NCBI RefSeq assembly: GCF_030325625.1
Contig: NZ_JACAIS010000014.1
Location: 1-64,000, forward strand
Reading direction: 5' to 3'
From: Sphingobacterium sp. N143
Lineage (GTDB): Bacteria > Bacteroidota > Bacteroidia > Sphingobacteriales > Sphingobacteriaceae
DNA length: 64,000 bases
In this document: one piece after another, positions 18,533 through 26,579 of the stretch
How positions within the stretch are numbered: the stretch's first letter is position 1
Layout: each line of letters begins with the position of its first letter
Position numbers and translations under genes: made by a program
The notes under the pieces: model-generated
Told to the model about the DNA's origin: nothing
The model's input: only the letters and a program-made list of their open reading frames with translations
Database searches by the model: none

Positions 18533-19357
18533 TTATTTGTGGTTTGCAGCGTATGTTTGTACGATTGAGAAACCAGCTTCGTCGATAGAGTAAGTTAATT
18601 TATCGATTTTCGCAGTAAAGATGTTATACAATACGATGGCGAATGTTGAAGTTGCAATACCAGTTGCTGTATTGATCAAGGCTTCAGAGATACCATTTGC
18701 CAATTTAGCTGAATCTGGAGCACCACCTGTTGCCAACGCCGAGAAGGCCTTGATCATACCTGTTACCGTACCCAATAGACCACATAATGTACCGATAGAA
18801 ACCAACGTAGCGATTACGTTTAAGTTTTTCTCTAACATTGGCATTTCCAATGCTGTAGTTTCTTCGATTTCTTTTTGAATTGCAATAGTTGCTTTTTCAG
18901 TGTCAACATTAACATCAGCTGATACAGCTTTGTATTTCAATAAACCTGCTTTTACAACGTTTGCAACTGAACCTTTTTGTTTGTCACATTCAGCAATAGC
19001 TGAATCGATGTTTCCACCATTAATTAAAGATTGGATTTTTCTAACAAAGTTTCCAACGTTTCCTGTTCCTGAAGCTTTGTTGATAACGATTAAACGTTCT
19101 ACTGAGAAAACCCATACCATTAAGAATAAACCAAGCAAAACAGGTACGATTGCCCCAGCATGGTAAACCATTCCTAAATAGTTACCTGGATTAGGAGCAT
19201 TTTCAGGATTGTTGTCAACGAAGTTAGTTGGATTACCCATCACAAATTTCCATACACAGAAACCCACGATGAAACAGATGATGATTGCAGCTTGAGCAAA
19301 GAAAGATCCTCCGTTGTTGCTCTCTTGTTTTGCAGCAGTTTTAGGTGCGTTTGCCAT
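18533..19357 (-). CDS. exbB: ExbB/TolQ/MotA-family proton channel
   Basis: Pentameric proton-channel protein powering the Ton system. I place the start at 19357 (MANAPKTAAK), giving 274 residues, because the upstream in-frame codons are an AT-rich leader-like sequence. The MotA/TolQ/ExbB domain shows IATLVSIGTLCGLLGTVTGM and the last helix NTATGIATSTFAIVLYNIF. An extra N-terminal membrane helix precedes the domain. Codon use is strongly biased to GCA/ACT/GGT-type preferred codons, suggesting high expression. It heads the Ton operon. Confidence 0.93.
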   Translation of the reverse strand: MANAPKTAAKQESNNGGSFFAQAAIIICFIVGFCVWKFVMGNPTNFVDNNPENAPNPGNYLGMVYHAGAIVPVLLGLFLMVWVFSVERLIVINKASGTGNVGNFVRKIQSLINGGNIDSAIAECDKQKGSVANVVKAGLLKYKAVSADVNVDTEKATIAIQKEIEETTALEMPMLEKNLNVIATLVSIGTLCGLLGTVTGMIKAFSALATGGAPDSAKLANGISEALINTATGIATSTFAIVLYNIFTAKIDKLTYSIDEAGFSIVQTYAANHK

Positions 19358-19791
19358 TTTTCTAATTTTTAGTTTTTTACTGTTGTTTAAATATATAATG
19401 TTGTTTAAATTATATGCACTCTTATTCGCTTTTGAAATCAATTTTGCAAAGCAAATTTAATATTTAATATCAAATTTAAAATATTCATCTTAAATATATA
19501 AAAAAAATCAAATTTGTTTTTTCAAACTGAATACACTATTTAATAGTGTCATTTTTCTCAGCAGTTCCCGTTATATAATCCTTATTACCATTCGCTAAAT
19601 AGCTTATTAGCAATAATTATTTTACAATGAAAACCATTTTTTTTTTGATATGCAAGAAAATCAAGGATTTTAAGCGACAAAAAGTAAGTGATTACTCATG
19701 TTTTTTTACTAAATCTCTTCCTTTATCCTCACCATATCACCTTAATAAACAATTCGTTAGATTTCTTACTAATCCCTATCAATATCGTTGT
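19358..19791. other. Gene-free 434-nt region between the Ton operon and the SUI1 gene
   Basis: The AT-rich stretch holds the exbB control region. It contains the 12-bp direct repeats at 19381-19410, a possible minus-strand promoter (TTG about 19470, then TTGCTTTG near 19444-19451) and a perfect inverted repeat ACACTATT-T-AATAGTGT at 19533-19549. A plus-strand open frame from 19627 has no signal and overlaps the SUI1 gene; I judge it not coding. Confidence 0.55.
19381..19410 (-). repeat. Two 12-bp direct repeats upstream of exbB
   Basis: TGTTGTTTAAAT occurs exactly twice, at 19381-19392 and 19399-19410, with an 18-bp period, in the leader or promoter region of exbB. The role is not known; an operator or RNA-binding site is possible. 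Confidence 0.6.
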
Positions 19792-20145
19792 TTAACCACC
19801 GACCATTTTTACACGATACCCTTCTTTAAGTAACAAGTCGTAGATCTTTTGCTTAAATTCGCCCTGAATCATTATTTCACCGTCTTTTACAGATCCACCT
19901 ACTCCACACTTTTGTTTCAGGAGTTTACCCAAGCTCTCCAAATCTGCAACCTGACCAACAAAACCCGTTACTAATGTGACCACTTTACCTTTTCGCATTT
20001 TGCGATCTAGCTGAACCTTGAGATTCTGCTGGTTAGCGGGTAACGTATCAACTTCCTGAAAAACATCCGCAAATTGATAGTTATAATTGTCATCTGTTGA
20101 ATATACAACGCCCTCATAGGACTGTTTCTTATTTTTACCCATCAT
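19792..20145 (-). CDS. SUI1/eIF1-family translation factor (YciH-like)
   Basis: A 117-residue protein similar to bacterial YciH and archaeal/eukaryotic eIF1 (SUI1). The second half contains the hallmark core KVVTLVTGFVG, then LGKLLKQKCGVGGSVKDGEI and IQGEFKQKIYDLL, matching the SUI1 pattern of a basic strand, a glycine turn and the final alpha-beta unit. The first two codons are both ATG, so the start could be 3 nt later. It follows the lipid-kinase gene by 3 nt. The role in bacterial translation is not well understood. Confidence 0.9.
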   Translation of the reverse strand: MMGKNKKQSYEGVVYSTDDNYNYQFADVFQEVDTLPANQQNLKVQLDRKMRKGKVVTLVTGFVGQVADLESLGKLLKQKCGVGGSVKDGEIMIQGEFKQKIYDLLLKEGYRVKMVGG

Positions 20146-20148
20146 TTT

Positions 20149-21033
20149 TTAACAAATTATCTTTAAAGCCTTTGGCATAATGGAAATATTTAATTTATCA
20201 CCCAATTCCAATGGCTCCCCATCTACATGTACTGGTGAGACTGTATCAACTTCGATCTGTATATCTTTTCCAGGGATAATTTCCACATAGCTTGACTGGT
20301 CCGCCGATTTATTAAACAGGTGAAAGATCATCTTAGGAAGGATATACAAAGGAAATTTATGCACAATGCATACATCTAATATACCATCATTCACCGAAGC
20401 TTGAGGTGCGATATAAGCATTGTTCCCATATTGAGGAGAATTGGCCACACTGATCATAAATGCCTGTCTTTCATAAACCTGGCCATCTATAGTCAATTTA
20501 TAATGAGCTGGTTTATAATTGCTCAGCACATTAAAAACGGATTTCATATAGCCCAGTGGCCCCCGGATATTCTCATTCGCAAAGTTTTCGCTCACTGAGG
20601 CATCAAACCCCAGTCCTGCAATATTAAAGAACCGCCTTTCATTGATTACCCCACAGTCTACTTCTATGGACTCAAAACGATTGATCCGCCGTATAGCGGC
20701 GGCTTCATTCATAGGCACGCCTAAATAAAGCGCAAGACCATTGCCCGAACCTTCAGGAATAATACCCAAAGGAATTCCCGAGCCGACTAAAGCCGAGCCC
20801 AGTTCATTGATCGTCCCATCCCCTCCAACTGCAATGACTGCATCATAACCCTCTTTAATCGCTTGCAGCCCAATCTCATAGGCATGATTTGGACGCGCAG
20901 TCTGCTGAAAGGTGGGATCAAACTTCTGCAAGTCCAGCACATCCAAAACCTGCTTTTTAAACGAAGTCTTGCGCTTTCCTCCTGAAATAGGGTTAATAAC
21001 AAACAATATTTGTTTACGATCTGACATGTCCAA
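20149..21033 (-). CDS. Diacylglycerol/lipid kinase family protein
   Basis: A soluble lipid kinase of the DagK/YegS/BmrU family, 294 residues. It shows FVINPISGGKRK at the N-terminus, the nucleotide-binding AVGGDGTINEL near residue 68 and IPEGSGNGLAL near residue 96, all diagnostic of the DAGK catalytic domain. The C-terminal beta-domain is complete. It probably phosphorylates a diacylglycerol or similar lipid; the substrate cannot be read from sequence. Divergent from metK and co-transcribed with the SUI1 gene. Confidence 0.9.
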   Translation of the reverse strand: MDMSDRKQILFVINPISGGKRKTSFKKQVLDVLDLQKFDPTFQQTARPNHAYEIGLQAIKEGYDAVIAVGGDGTINELGSALVGSGIPLGIIPEGSGNGLALYLGVPMNEAAAIRRINRFESIEVDCGVINERRFFNIAGLGFDASVSENFANENIRGPLGYMKSVFNVLSNYKPAHYKLTIDGQVYERQAFMISVANSPQYGNNAYIAPQASVNDGILDVCIVHKFPLYILPKMIFHLFNKSADQSSYVEIIPGKDIQIEVDTVSPVHVDGEPLELGDKLNISIMPKALKIIC

Positions 21034-21152
21034 AGATAGCGGAAATTACTAATTTCTTAAAATAATGTAATCTTTACACCGATTTGATTCCATATGCACA
21101 TCTTTTTAAACCTAAAAGACAAATTTGATTTTAAATATCCCCCAAAGTATTG

Positions 21153-21160
21153 TAGCTTTG
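21153..21160 (+). promoter_or_regulatory. -7 element of the metK promoter
   Basis: TAGCTTTG matches the Bacteroidota -7 consensus TANNTTTG. The predicted start, near 21167, lies about 10 nt before the first stem of the SAM-II aptamer, which fits a transcript beginning with the riboswitch. A TTTG at 21124-21127 is the best -33, with a rather long spacer of 25 nt. Confidence 0.55.
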
Positions 21161-21177
21161 TCGCATTAAAAATAGAA

Positions 21178-21259
21178 TGTGGACTGATTTGCGTGCTGTT
21201 GCCCTTACGAAAGCAACGACAAGGAGATTGCAACCACAGTAAAAAAGTGCTAAAAACCC
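21178..21259 (+). ncRNA. SAM-II-type riboswitch in the metK leader
   Basis: The aptamer pattern is visible in order. P1 is TGTGG (21178-21182) with CCACA (21234-21238). The conserved loop TGATTTG begins at 21185. ATTGCAA stands directly before the 3' P1 strand, followed by the A-rich linker and AAGTGCTAAAAA. The terminal CCC (21257-21259) can pair with GG at 21223-21224 just before AGATTGCAA; in known SAM-II RNAs the same positions are GG(G) and CC, so the pseudoknot covaries. The loop carries an extra hairpin, GTTGC (21198-21202) with GCAAC (21213-21217). The 3' end is 74 nt from the metK ATG, so how it controls expression is not obvious. Confidence 0.83.
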
Positions 21260-21333
21260 TTCGCTATCACGGCTCTTATCACTTTGCTGTCAATTCATTC
21301 AAGCGCAAATCCATTATTAAAATTACGTAAAGC

Positions 21334-22587
21334 ATGGCTTATTTATTTACGTCAGAATCTGTTTCTGAAGGACATCCAGACAAGATCGCCGATCAAATTT
21401 CAGATGCATTAATAGACAATTTTTTAGCATGGGACGAAGATTCACGCGTCGCTATTGAAACACTCGTCACTACCGGACAAGTTGTTCTTGCAGGTGAGGT
21501 TAAATCGAATATATACTTGGATGTTCAGAAAATAGCCCGTTCGGTCATCGAAAAAATCGGGTATACCAAATCCGAATATATGTTTGAAGCCAATTCTTGT
21601 GGTGTGTTATCGGCCATTCACGAGCAATCTGCTGATATTAATCAGGGTGTTGACCGTAAGACAAGACAAGAGCAAGGAGCTGGCGACCAGGGAATCATGT
21701 TCGGCTATGCAAACAATGAAACCGATAATTTTATGCCATTGGCACTGGATCTTTCTCATCGCCTGTTGTACGAACTGGCTGAATTGCGTAGGGAGAACAG
21801 TGAAATAAAATATCTGCGTCCTGATGCCAAATCACAGGTAACACTTGAATATGGGGATGACCACAAACCAAAGAGAATCGATACCATTGTCATTTCAACA
21901 CAGCACGACGACTTCGATCAGGAGCAGGCCATGTTGGATAAGATTACCCATGATATCAAAACCATTCTGATCCCCCGTGTTAAAGCACAATTAAAGCCTG
22001 AACTGCAACTGTTATTTAATGATGAGATCAAATTTCATATCAACCCGACTGGAAAGTTTGTCATTGGCGGACCACATGGAGATACAGGGCTGACAGGTCG
22101 TAAAATTATTGTAGATACCTATGGTGGTAAAGGGGCACATGGGGGTGGGGCATTCTCCGGGAAAGACCCTTCCAAAGTAGATCGCTCCGCAGCTTATGCT
22201 ACCCGTCATATTGCCAAAAACCTCGTCGCTGCAGGTGTATCTGATGAAATCCTGGTACAGATATCTTATGCAATTGGCGTAAAAGACCCGATGGGAATCT
22301 ATGTAAATACTTACGGCACAAGCAAAGTGAATTTGTCTGATGGCCAGATTGCCGATAAAATAGCCTGCTTATTTGACATGACCCCTTATGGTATTGAAAC
22401 CCGTCTTGGTCTCAGAAGTCCAATCTATTCGGAAACTGCCGCCTACGGACACATGGGAAGGACACCAAGAAAAGTGACCAAAGAGTTCGAAAGTTCCACT
22501 GGAGAAAAGAAACAGCTAGAGGTCGAACTATTTACTTGGGAGAAATTAGATTACATCGAAAAAGTAAAAGAAGAATTCGGCTTATAG
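21334..22587 (+). CDS. metK: S-adenosylmethionine synthetase
   Basis: Makes S-adenosylmethionine from methionine and ATP. The 417-residue protein starts MAYLFTSESVSEGHPDKIAD, with the ATP-binding GHPDK, then GAGDQGIMFGYA near residue 117 and the P-loop-like GGPHGDTGLTGRKIIVDTYG near residue 247. Length is slightly above the usual 385-400 because of a mid-domain extension seen in Bacteroidota. It stands alone behind a SAM-responsive leader, which makes product feedback on synthesis the likely control, and ends with a strong terminator at 22611. Confidence 0.97.
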   Translation: MAYLFTSESVSEGHPDKIADQISDALIDNFLAWDEDSRVAIETLVTTGQVVLAGEVKSNIYLDVQKIARSVIEKIGYTKSEYMFEANSCGVLSAIHEQSADINQGVDRKTRQEQGAGDQGIMFGYANNETDNFMPLALDLSHRLLYELAELRRENSEIKYLRPDAKSQVTLEYGDDHKPKRIDTIVISTQHDDFDQEQAMLDKITHDIKTILIPRVKAQLKPELQLLFNDEIKFHINPTGKFVIGGPHGDTGLTGRKIIVDTYGGKGAHGGGAFSGKDPSKVDRSAAYATRHIAKNLVAAGVSDEILVQISYAIGVKDPMGIYVNTYGTSKVNLSDGQIADKIACLFDMTPYGIETRLGLRSPIYSETAAYGHMGRTPRKVTKEFESSTGEKKQLEVELFTWEKLDYIEKVKEEFGL

Positions 22588-22610
22588 AAGCTTATAAATA
22601 TTATTAAAAT

Positions 22611-22643
22611 AAAAAAGGGATGCAGCAATGTCTCCCTTTTTTT
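22611..22643 (+). terminator. metK terminator
   Basis: AAAAAAGGGA (22611-22620) pairs with TCCCTTTTTT (22633-22642) around a 12-nt loop, ending in a T run. It lies 24 nt beyond the metK stop. The A-rich 5' arm means it may also work in the opposite direction. Confidence 0.85.
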
Positions 22644-22671
22644 GTACCTTAATCATCTAAACCGTTCCATC

Positions 22672-23082
22672 ATGAAAAGACGAAACTTTCTACTAGCACC
22701 AATGGTCCTAATGACTGTGCCAACGCTGGCCCAGGCCAATGAAACCCAATCGGATCAAAAGATCCCATCAAATACCATCGTCCACGTGGTAAATTTCTGG
22801 CTAAAAAAAGATATCAGTGAAAAAGACAAGAAAGACTTTGTCGGTTTTTTTGAAGAACTCCGAAAGATAGAGACTATCCAGTCACTAAATTATGGCATTC
22901 CGGCCCAAACAAATGACCGTCCAGTAGTTGACAACAGTTTTGATTATACCTTGATCGTAACATTCAAGGACCTGAAAGACATCGGCGTTTACGAAACACA
23001 CCCCATACATCTAAAAGCCATCGAAAAATATCAACACTTTTGGACAAAAGTCATGGTAAAGGATACCGCCATCATTAAATAA
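22672..23082 (+). CDS. Exported Dabb-domain protein
   Basis: A 136-residue protein with a signal peptide (MKRRNFLLAPMVLMTVPTLAQA) and a stress-responsive A/B barrel (Dabb) domain, shown by TIVHVVNFWLKKDISE, then LNYGIPAQTNDRPVVDNSFDYTL-type and FKDLKDIGVYETHPIH segments. I chose the ATG at 22672 because it begins the basic n-region; an in-frame ATG 30 nt earlier overlaps the metK terminator. Function of exported Dabb proteins is unknown. Its end overlaps the convergent DUF58 gene by 8 nt. Confidence 0.85.
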   Translation: MKRRNFLLAPMVLMTVPTLAQANETQSDQKIPSNTIVHVVNFWLKKDISEKDKKDFVGFFEELRKIETIQSLNYGIPAQTNDRPVVDNSFDYTLIVTFKDLKDIGVYETHPIHLKAIEKYQHFWTKVMVKDTAIIK

Positions 23083-24403
23083 GCCCGCGCGCTTTTATTT
23101 CCAGGTATTTGTTAATCGAATTAATGGTTAAATTCTCCGGTGCAGTATAGATCGTCTGAAACCCATTGCGGATAAGCTCTTGTACAATAAGCTGCTTCTC
23201 ATAGATAAATTTTTCCGCAATGATCTGGTTATAGATATCGATGGTCTTTTTCGGGGAACTCTTGGCCAGGTCTTCGACTTCAACATTTTTAAATACGATC
23301 ACGACAATGATATGGCTCCTATTTAACATCGTCAGGTATCCCATTTGCCGTTTTAAGGAATCCAGTGTTTCAAAATTCGTATAAAGAAAGATGAGTGAAC
23401 GCTTATTGATGTGTGCATTGGCATAGCTATAAAGTTTGCCAAATTCCGATTCATCAAATTTCGTTGTAATCTGATATAAGGCTTCCGAGATCTTATGCAT
23501 TTGGTTATTTCTTTTTTCCGCAGCAATAAAAGCGTTCATCTCTTTCGAAAAAGTAAGTAGTCCCGCACGGTCCTGTTTCAATATCGTTGCGTTAGAAAGC
23601 ACCAAAGATGCATTGATTGCATAATCCAACAAGGTTAATCCATGAAAGGGCATGCGCATGGCCCGCCCCAGATCAATAAATGAATAGATGGGCTGGGATT
23701 TTTCTTCCTCATATTGGTTGACCATCAATTTTTTGACCTTTGCCGAAGCCTTCCAGTTCATATGGCGATAATCATCGCCCTGTACATATTCGCGGACATG
23801 ATCAAATTCCATGGCCGATCCAATGCGCCGGATACGCTTTATTCCCATCTCATTCAGCCTGTTGCTCGTCGCTAAGAGCTGATATTTCCTTAACTGTATA
23901 TAAGAAGGGTAACAGGGAATCTCCTGTTCCTGATTGGTAATAAAGCGACGTTTAAAAAAACCAAACCGCATTACCAATGCCATGCAGCGGCCAAATTGAT
24001 ATATCCCCCGTTGTGTGGGCCGCATGAAATAAGAAATTTCTGTGTGCTGATTTGCCGGTAACTGGGTCAAAAACTCTTTGCCCCGAAGCTGCAACTGTAC
24101 CGGAAATTCTTCCAGGACCTCAACTACCGTAGCAAATGGATAAAAGGAATGAACAAGCAATTTCATGGGATTTTCATCTCCATTGGACAGCTTCTCAGGG
24201 TATATCCTGGTGATTTCAATCCGCCCTTTTCCAGCGAATAACAGGATGAAATCAAAGATCAAAACAGCCATCCACAACCAAAATACGATCCAGGCAACCA
24301 CAAACAGCCCTTTAATAAAAAAAGAAACTGTAAAGAATGCTGCTACGCCCAATAGGGAATAAAAGAACTGACTGGTAAGGAAAAGCTGTTTTAATTTTCT
24401 CAT
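23075..24403 (-). CDS. DUF58 domain protein of the MoxR cluster
   Basis: A 442-residue protein with two N-terminal membrane helices (about residues 10-60) and a DUF58 domain with a von-Willebrand-A-like fold. The family signature is present as REYVQGDDYRHMNWKASAK near residue 205, followed by a VWA-like FIDLGRAM. DUF58 proteins are usual partners of MoxR AAA ATPases. The start shares one base with the moxR stop, so the two are translationally coupled. It is the last gene of a six-gene minus-strand operon. Confidence 0.9.
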   Translation of the reverse strand: MRKLKQLFLTSQFFYSLLGVAAFFTVSFFIKGLFVVAWIVFWLWMAVLIFDFILLFAGKGRIEITRIYPEKLSNGDENPMKLLVHSFYPFATVVEVLEEFPVQLQLRGKEFLTQLPANQHTEISYFMRPTQRGIYQFGRCMALVMRFGFFKRRFITNQEQEIPCYPSYIQLRKYQLLATSNRLNEMGIKRIRRIGSAMEFDHVREYVQGDDYRHMNWKASAKVKKLMVNQYEEEKSQPIYSFIDLGRAMRMPFHGLTLLDYAINASLVLSNATILKQDRAGLLTFSKEMNAFIAAEKRNNQMHKISEALYQITTKFDESEFGKLYSYANAHINKRSLIFLYTNFETLDSLKRQMGYLTMLNRSHIIVVIVFKNVEVEDLAKSSPKKTIDIYNQIIAEKFIYEKQLIVQELIRNGFQTIYTAPENLTINSINKYLEIKARGLI

Positions 24404-25392
24404 TATCTTGGGATCTCAACAGAATTAATAATTTGGTCAATGACATACGTTGTCGTGAATCCTTCCATTTCCCGCTCAGGTGTCAACATCACCCGATGCC
24501 CCAAGACCGCCGGTGCTACCCGCCTGATATCTTCAGGTGTTACAAAGTCGCGTCCGCTCAATGCTGCTGATGCCTTCGCAGATTCCAAAAGGGCAATGGA
24601 TGCTCTTGGCGACGCCCCCAAAGTTAAACTAGGGTTGCTACGGGTCTTAATAATGACCTGGGCAGTATAGGTTAACAACTCCTCATGTACAAAAACCGAC
24701 TTAATAAGCCGTTGGAAGGAAGAAATTTCCGTCGCAGTGACCACACTGTTTACCTGATCCTCTTTATTCGAGGCCTTTTGCGCATGATGCTCCTTCAGGA
24801 TCTCCAGTTCTTGCTCAAGCTCAGGATAATTGACATTAATTTTAAAGAGGAAACGATCCAGTTGTGCTTCTGGCAATCGATAAGTCCCCTCATGTTCGAT
24901 CGGATTTTGTGTGGCAAAGACAACAAAAGGAGCAGGCAGAATATAGGTATTTCCATCTACCGAAACCTGATGTTCGGCCATACTCTCAAAAAGTGCGGCC
25001 TGGGTTTTGGCAGGGACACGGTTGATCTCATCAATTAATACAATATTAGCGAAGATTGGCCCTTTTCGAAACTCAAACTCATTACTCTTCAGATCCAGAA
25101 TGGATGATCCGGTAACATCTGAAGGCATCAAATCTGGAGTGAACTGAATGCGTTTAAAGTCACTATTGATCGTTTTGGCGATCAGCTTGGCAGACAAAGT
25201 CTTTGCCACCCCCGGTAACCCTTCGATCAGCGAATGTCCGGAAGCTAAAATAGAAATCAACAACATATCAATCAGCGCATCCTGACCCACGATCACCTTT
25301 TTGACTTCCATTTTTACCTGAGTCATTTTCTCGAACAAAACCGATACATCCAATCGGTTCTCAAAGGATATATACTTATCGAATTCACTCAT
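24403..25392 (-). CDS. MoxR-family AAA+ ATPase
   Basis: ATPase of 329 residues, thought to act as a chaperone for VWA-domain partners. Walker A is GLPGVAKT (residues 58-65), Walker B is LIDEINR near residue 122, and FATQNPIEHEGTYRLPEAQLDRF contains sensor 1 and the arginine region typical of MoxR. It overlaps the DUF4350 gene by 4 nt and DUF58 by 1 nt, showing tight coupling within the operon. Confidence 0.94.
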   Translation of the reverse strand: MSEFDKYISFENRLDVSVLFEKMTQVKMEVKKVIVGQDALIDMLLISILASGHSLIEGLPGVAKTLSAKLIAKTINSDFKRIQFTPDLMPSDVTGSSILDLKSNEFEFRKGPIFANIVLIDEINRVPAKTQAALFESMAEHQVSVDGNTYILPAPFVVFATQNPIEHEGTYRLPEAQLDRFLFKINVNYPELEQELEILKEHHAQKASNKEDQVNSVVTATEISSFQRLIKSVFVHEELLTYTAQVIIKTRSNPSLTLGASPRASIALLESAKASAALSGRDFVTPEDIRRVAPAVLGHRVMLTPEREMEGFTTTYVIDQIINSVEIPR

Positions 25393-26579
25393 ATCATTTT
25401 TGCTTTATGTTTAAAATCTTCAATATTTTCATTCACTTGCTTTAAATCGGTCAGATCATGTTGTTTCGCCTGCTGCATCCGTGCAATCAGTTTAATCACA
25501 TGTTCCGTTTCAGCCAATGGAACACCAGAGCGTTCGGCCAAATCCGCACAGAAGCCCTCTTCTTTCAGCTCCAGCGTATCGATATGAAAGCGATTCCGCA
25601 GATCATGTAGAAAATAATCTATCTTTTTGGCTACCATATTACCAGGCGTGCCATTTTCATAGTATAAGGTTGCTATCGTTTCACAAAACTCTTTGGACAG
25701 ATTAGGTTCAGGCTTCACAATCTCAACAGCCCTTTGCTCACGTTTACTTCTAAAAACCAACAACAGCACCAATCCGCCTAACAGGAGATACCAGGCCTGT
25801 CTAAGCCCATCATGGGTCAGCAAAACACGCAATGGCGTTTTATATTGGTCAATATTCGCGTTGAAATCATACCAAGCCAATGGCTTATCATTTAAATGCG
25901 ATAGTGACTTGGCCACATAGGCATATTGTGAAGCCGAGTTCAGCAAATAATAATTTGCAAATAAATCTGGTGTCAGGTGTAAATATAACATCCCCTTACC
26001 AATACGCACTTCAACAAAATTGGGCAAGCTAAAATCCTGATAAGTAATTCCCCCAAGAATGGTCGCGTTTTTGGGAAGTTTCTCAAAGACCACATTTAAA
26101 TCCGATTTGCCATAATGAATCTTATTGTTTTCATTCATTAACCTTACCCTTAGCTGTTTTTTTATATCCGCACCTTGCTTATAACCATAAAAATTATATG
26201 TTTTAATAGATAGGGAATCCAAGAGGTAATAATCAATATCTTCTGCAATAATCATGGCTTTGCCACCCTTGGAGATATAATCCAATAATTTGTCTTCTGC
26301 TGCCTCACCGAAGGAAAAATAGGAAGTATAAAACAACAGGTTGGTATTCGTATTTTTAACACTATCCAAATACTCATATAAGGGACGTTTGATATCTGTC
26401 ACCTGCTGCCCCATATATTTTAACTCCTGCCTGAACACATAAGCCCCAAAGGGATTTTTATCTTTAGCATCAAAAGTCCGCTCCCAAATAATGGGTTTCC
26501 TGCTCGTCATATCGATGACACCGATCAGCAGCAGCACGACGCCCAATAATATCAACCCAAATTTTACCGATCCTTTCAT
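25389..26579 (-). CDS. DUF4350 membrane protein
   Basis: A 396-residue protein with an N-terminal membrane helix (residues 6-24), an extracytoplasmic domain with a DUF4350-like pattern (MTSRKPIIWERTFDAKDKNP, GGKAMIIAEDIDYYL) and a second helix near residue 262, followed by a cytoplasmic tail. DUF4350 proteins usually accompany MoxR and DUF4129 genes. It overlaps both neighbours by 4 nt. No catalytic activity is recognised. Confidence 0.82.
   Translation of the reverse strand: MKGSVKFGLILLGVVLLLIGVIDMTSRKPIIWERTFDAKDKNPFGAYVFRQELKYMGQQVTDIKRPLYEYLDSVKNTNTNLLFYTSYFSFGEAAEDKLLDYISKGGKAMIIAEDIDYYLLDSLSIKTYNFYGYKQGADIKKQLRVRLMNENNKIHYGKSDLNVVFEKLPKNATILGGITYQDFSLPNFVEVRIGKGMLYLHLTPDLFANYYLLNSASQYAYVAKSLSHLNDKPLAWYDFNANIDQYKTPLRVLLTHDGLRQAWYLLLGGLVLLLVFRSKREQRAVEIVKPEPNLSKEFCETIATLYYENGTPGNMVAKKIDYFLHDLRNRFHIDTLELKEEGFCADLAERSGVPLAETEHVIKLIARMQQAKQHDLTDLKQVNENIEDFKHKAKMI

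Noticed and set aside
21094..21330. A 78-codon open frame just upstream of metK
   Set aside because: It runs through the -7 element and the SAM-II aptamer, has an unusual Cys/Lys-rich composition and no domain; the sequence is explained by the riboswitch.
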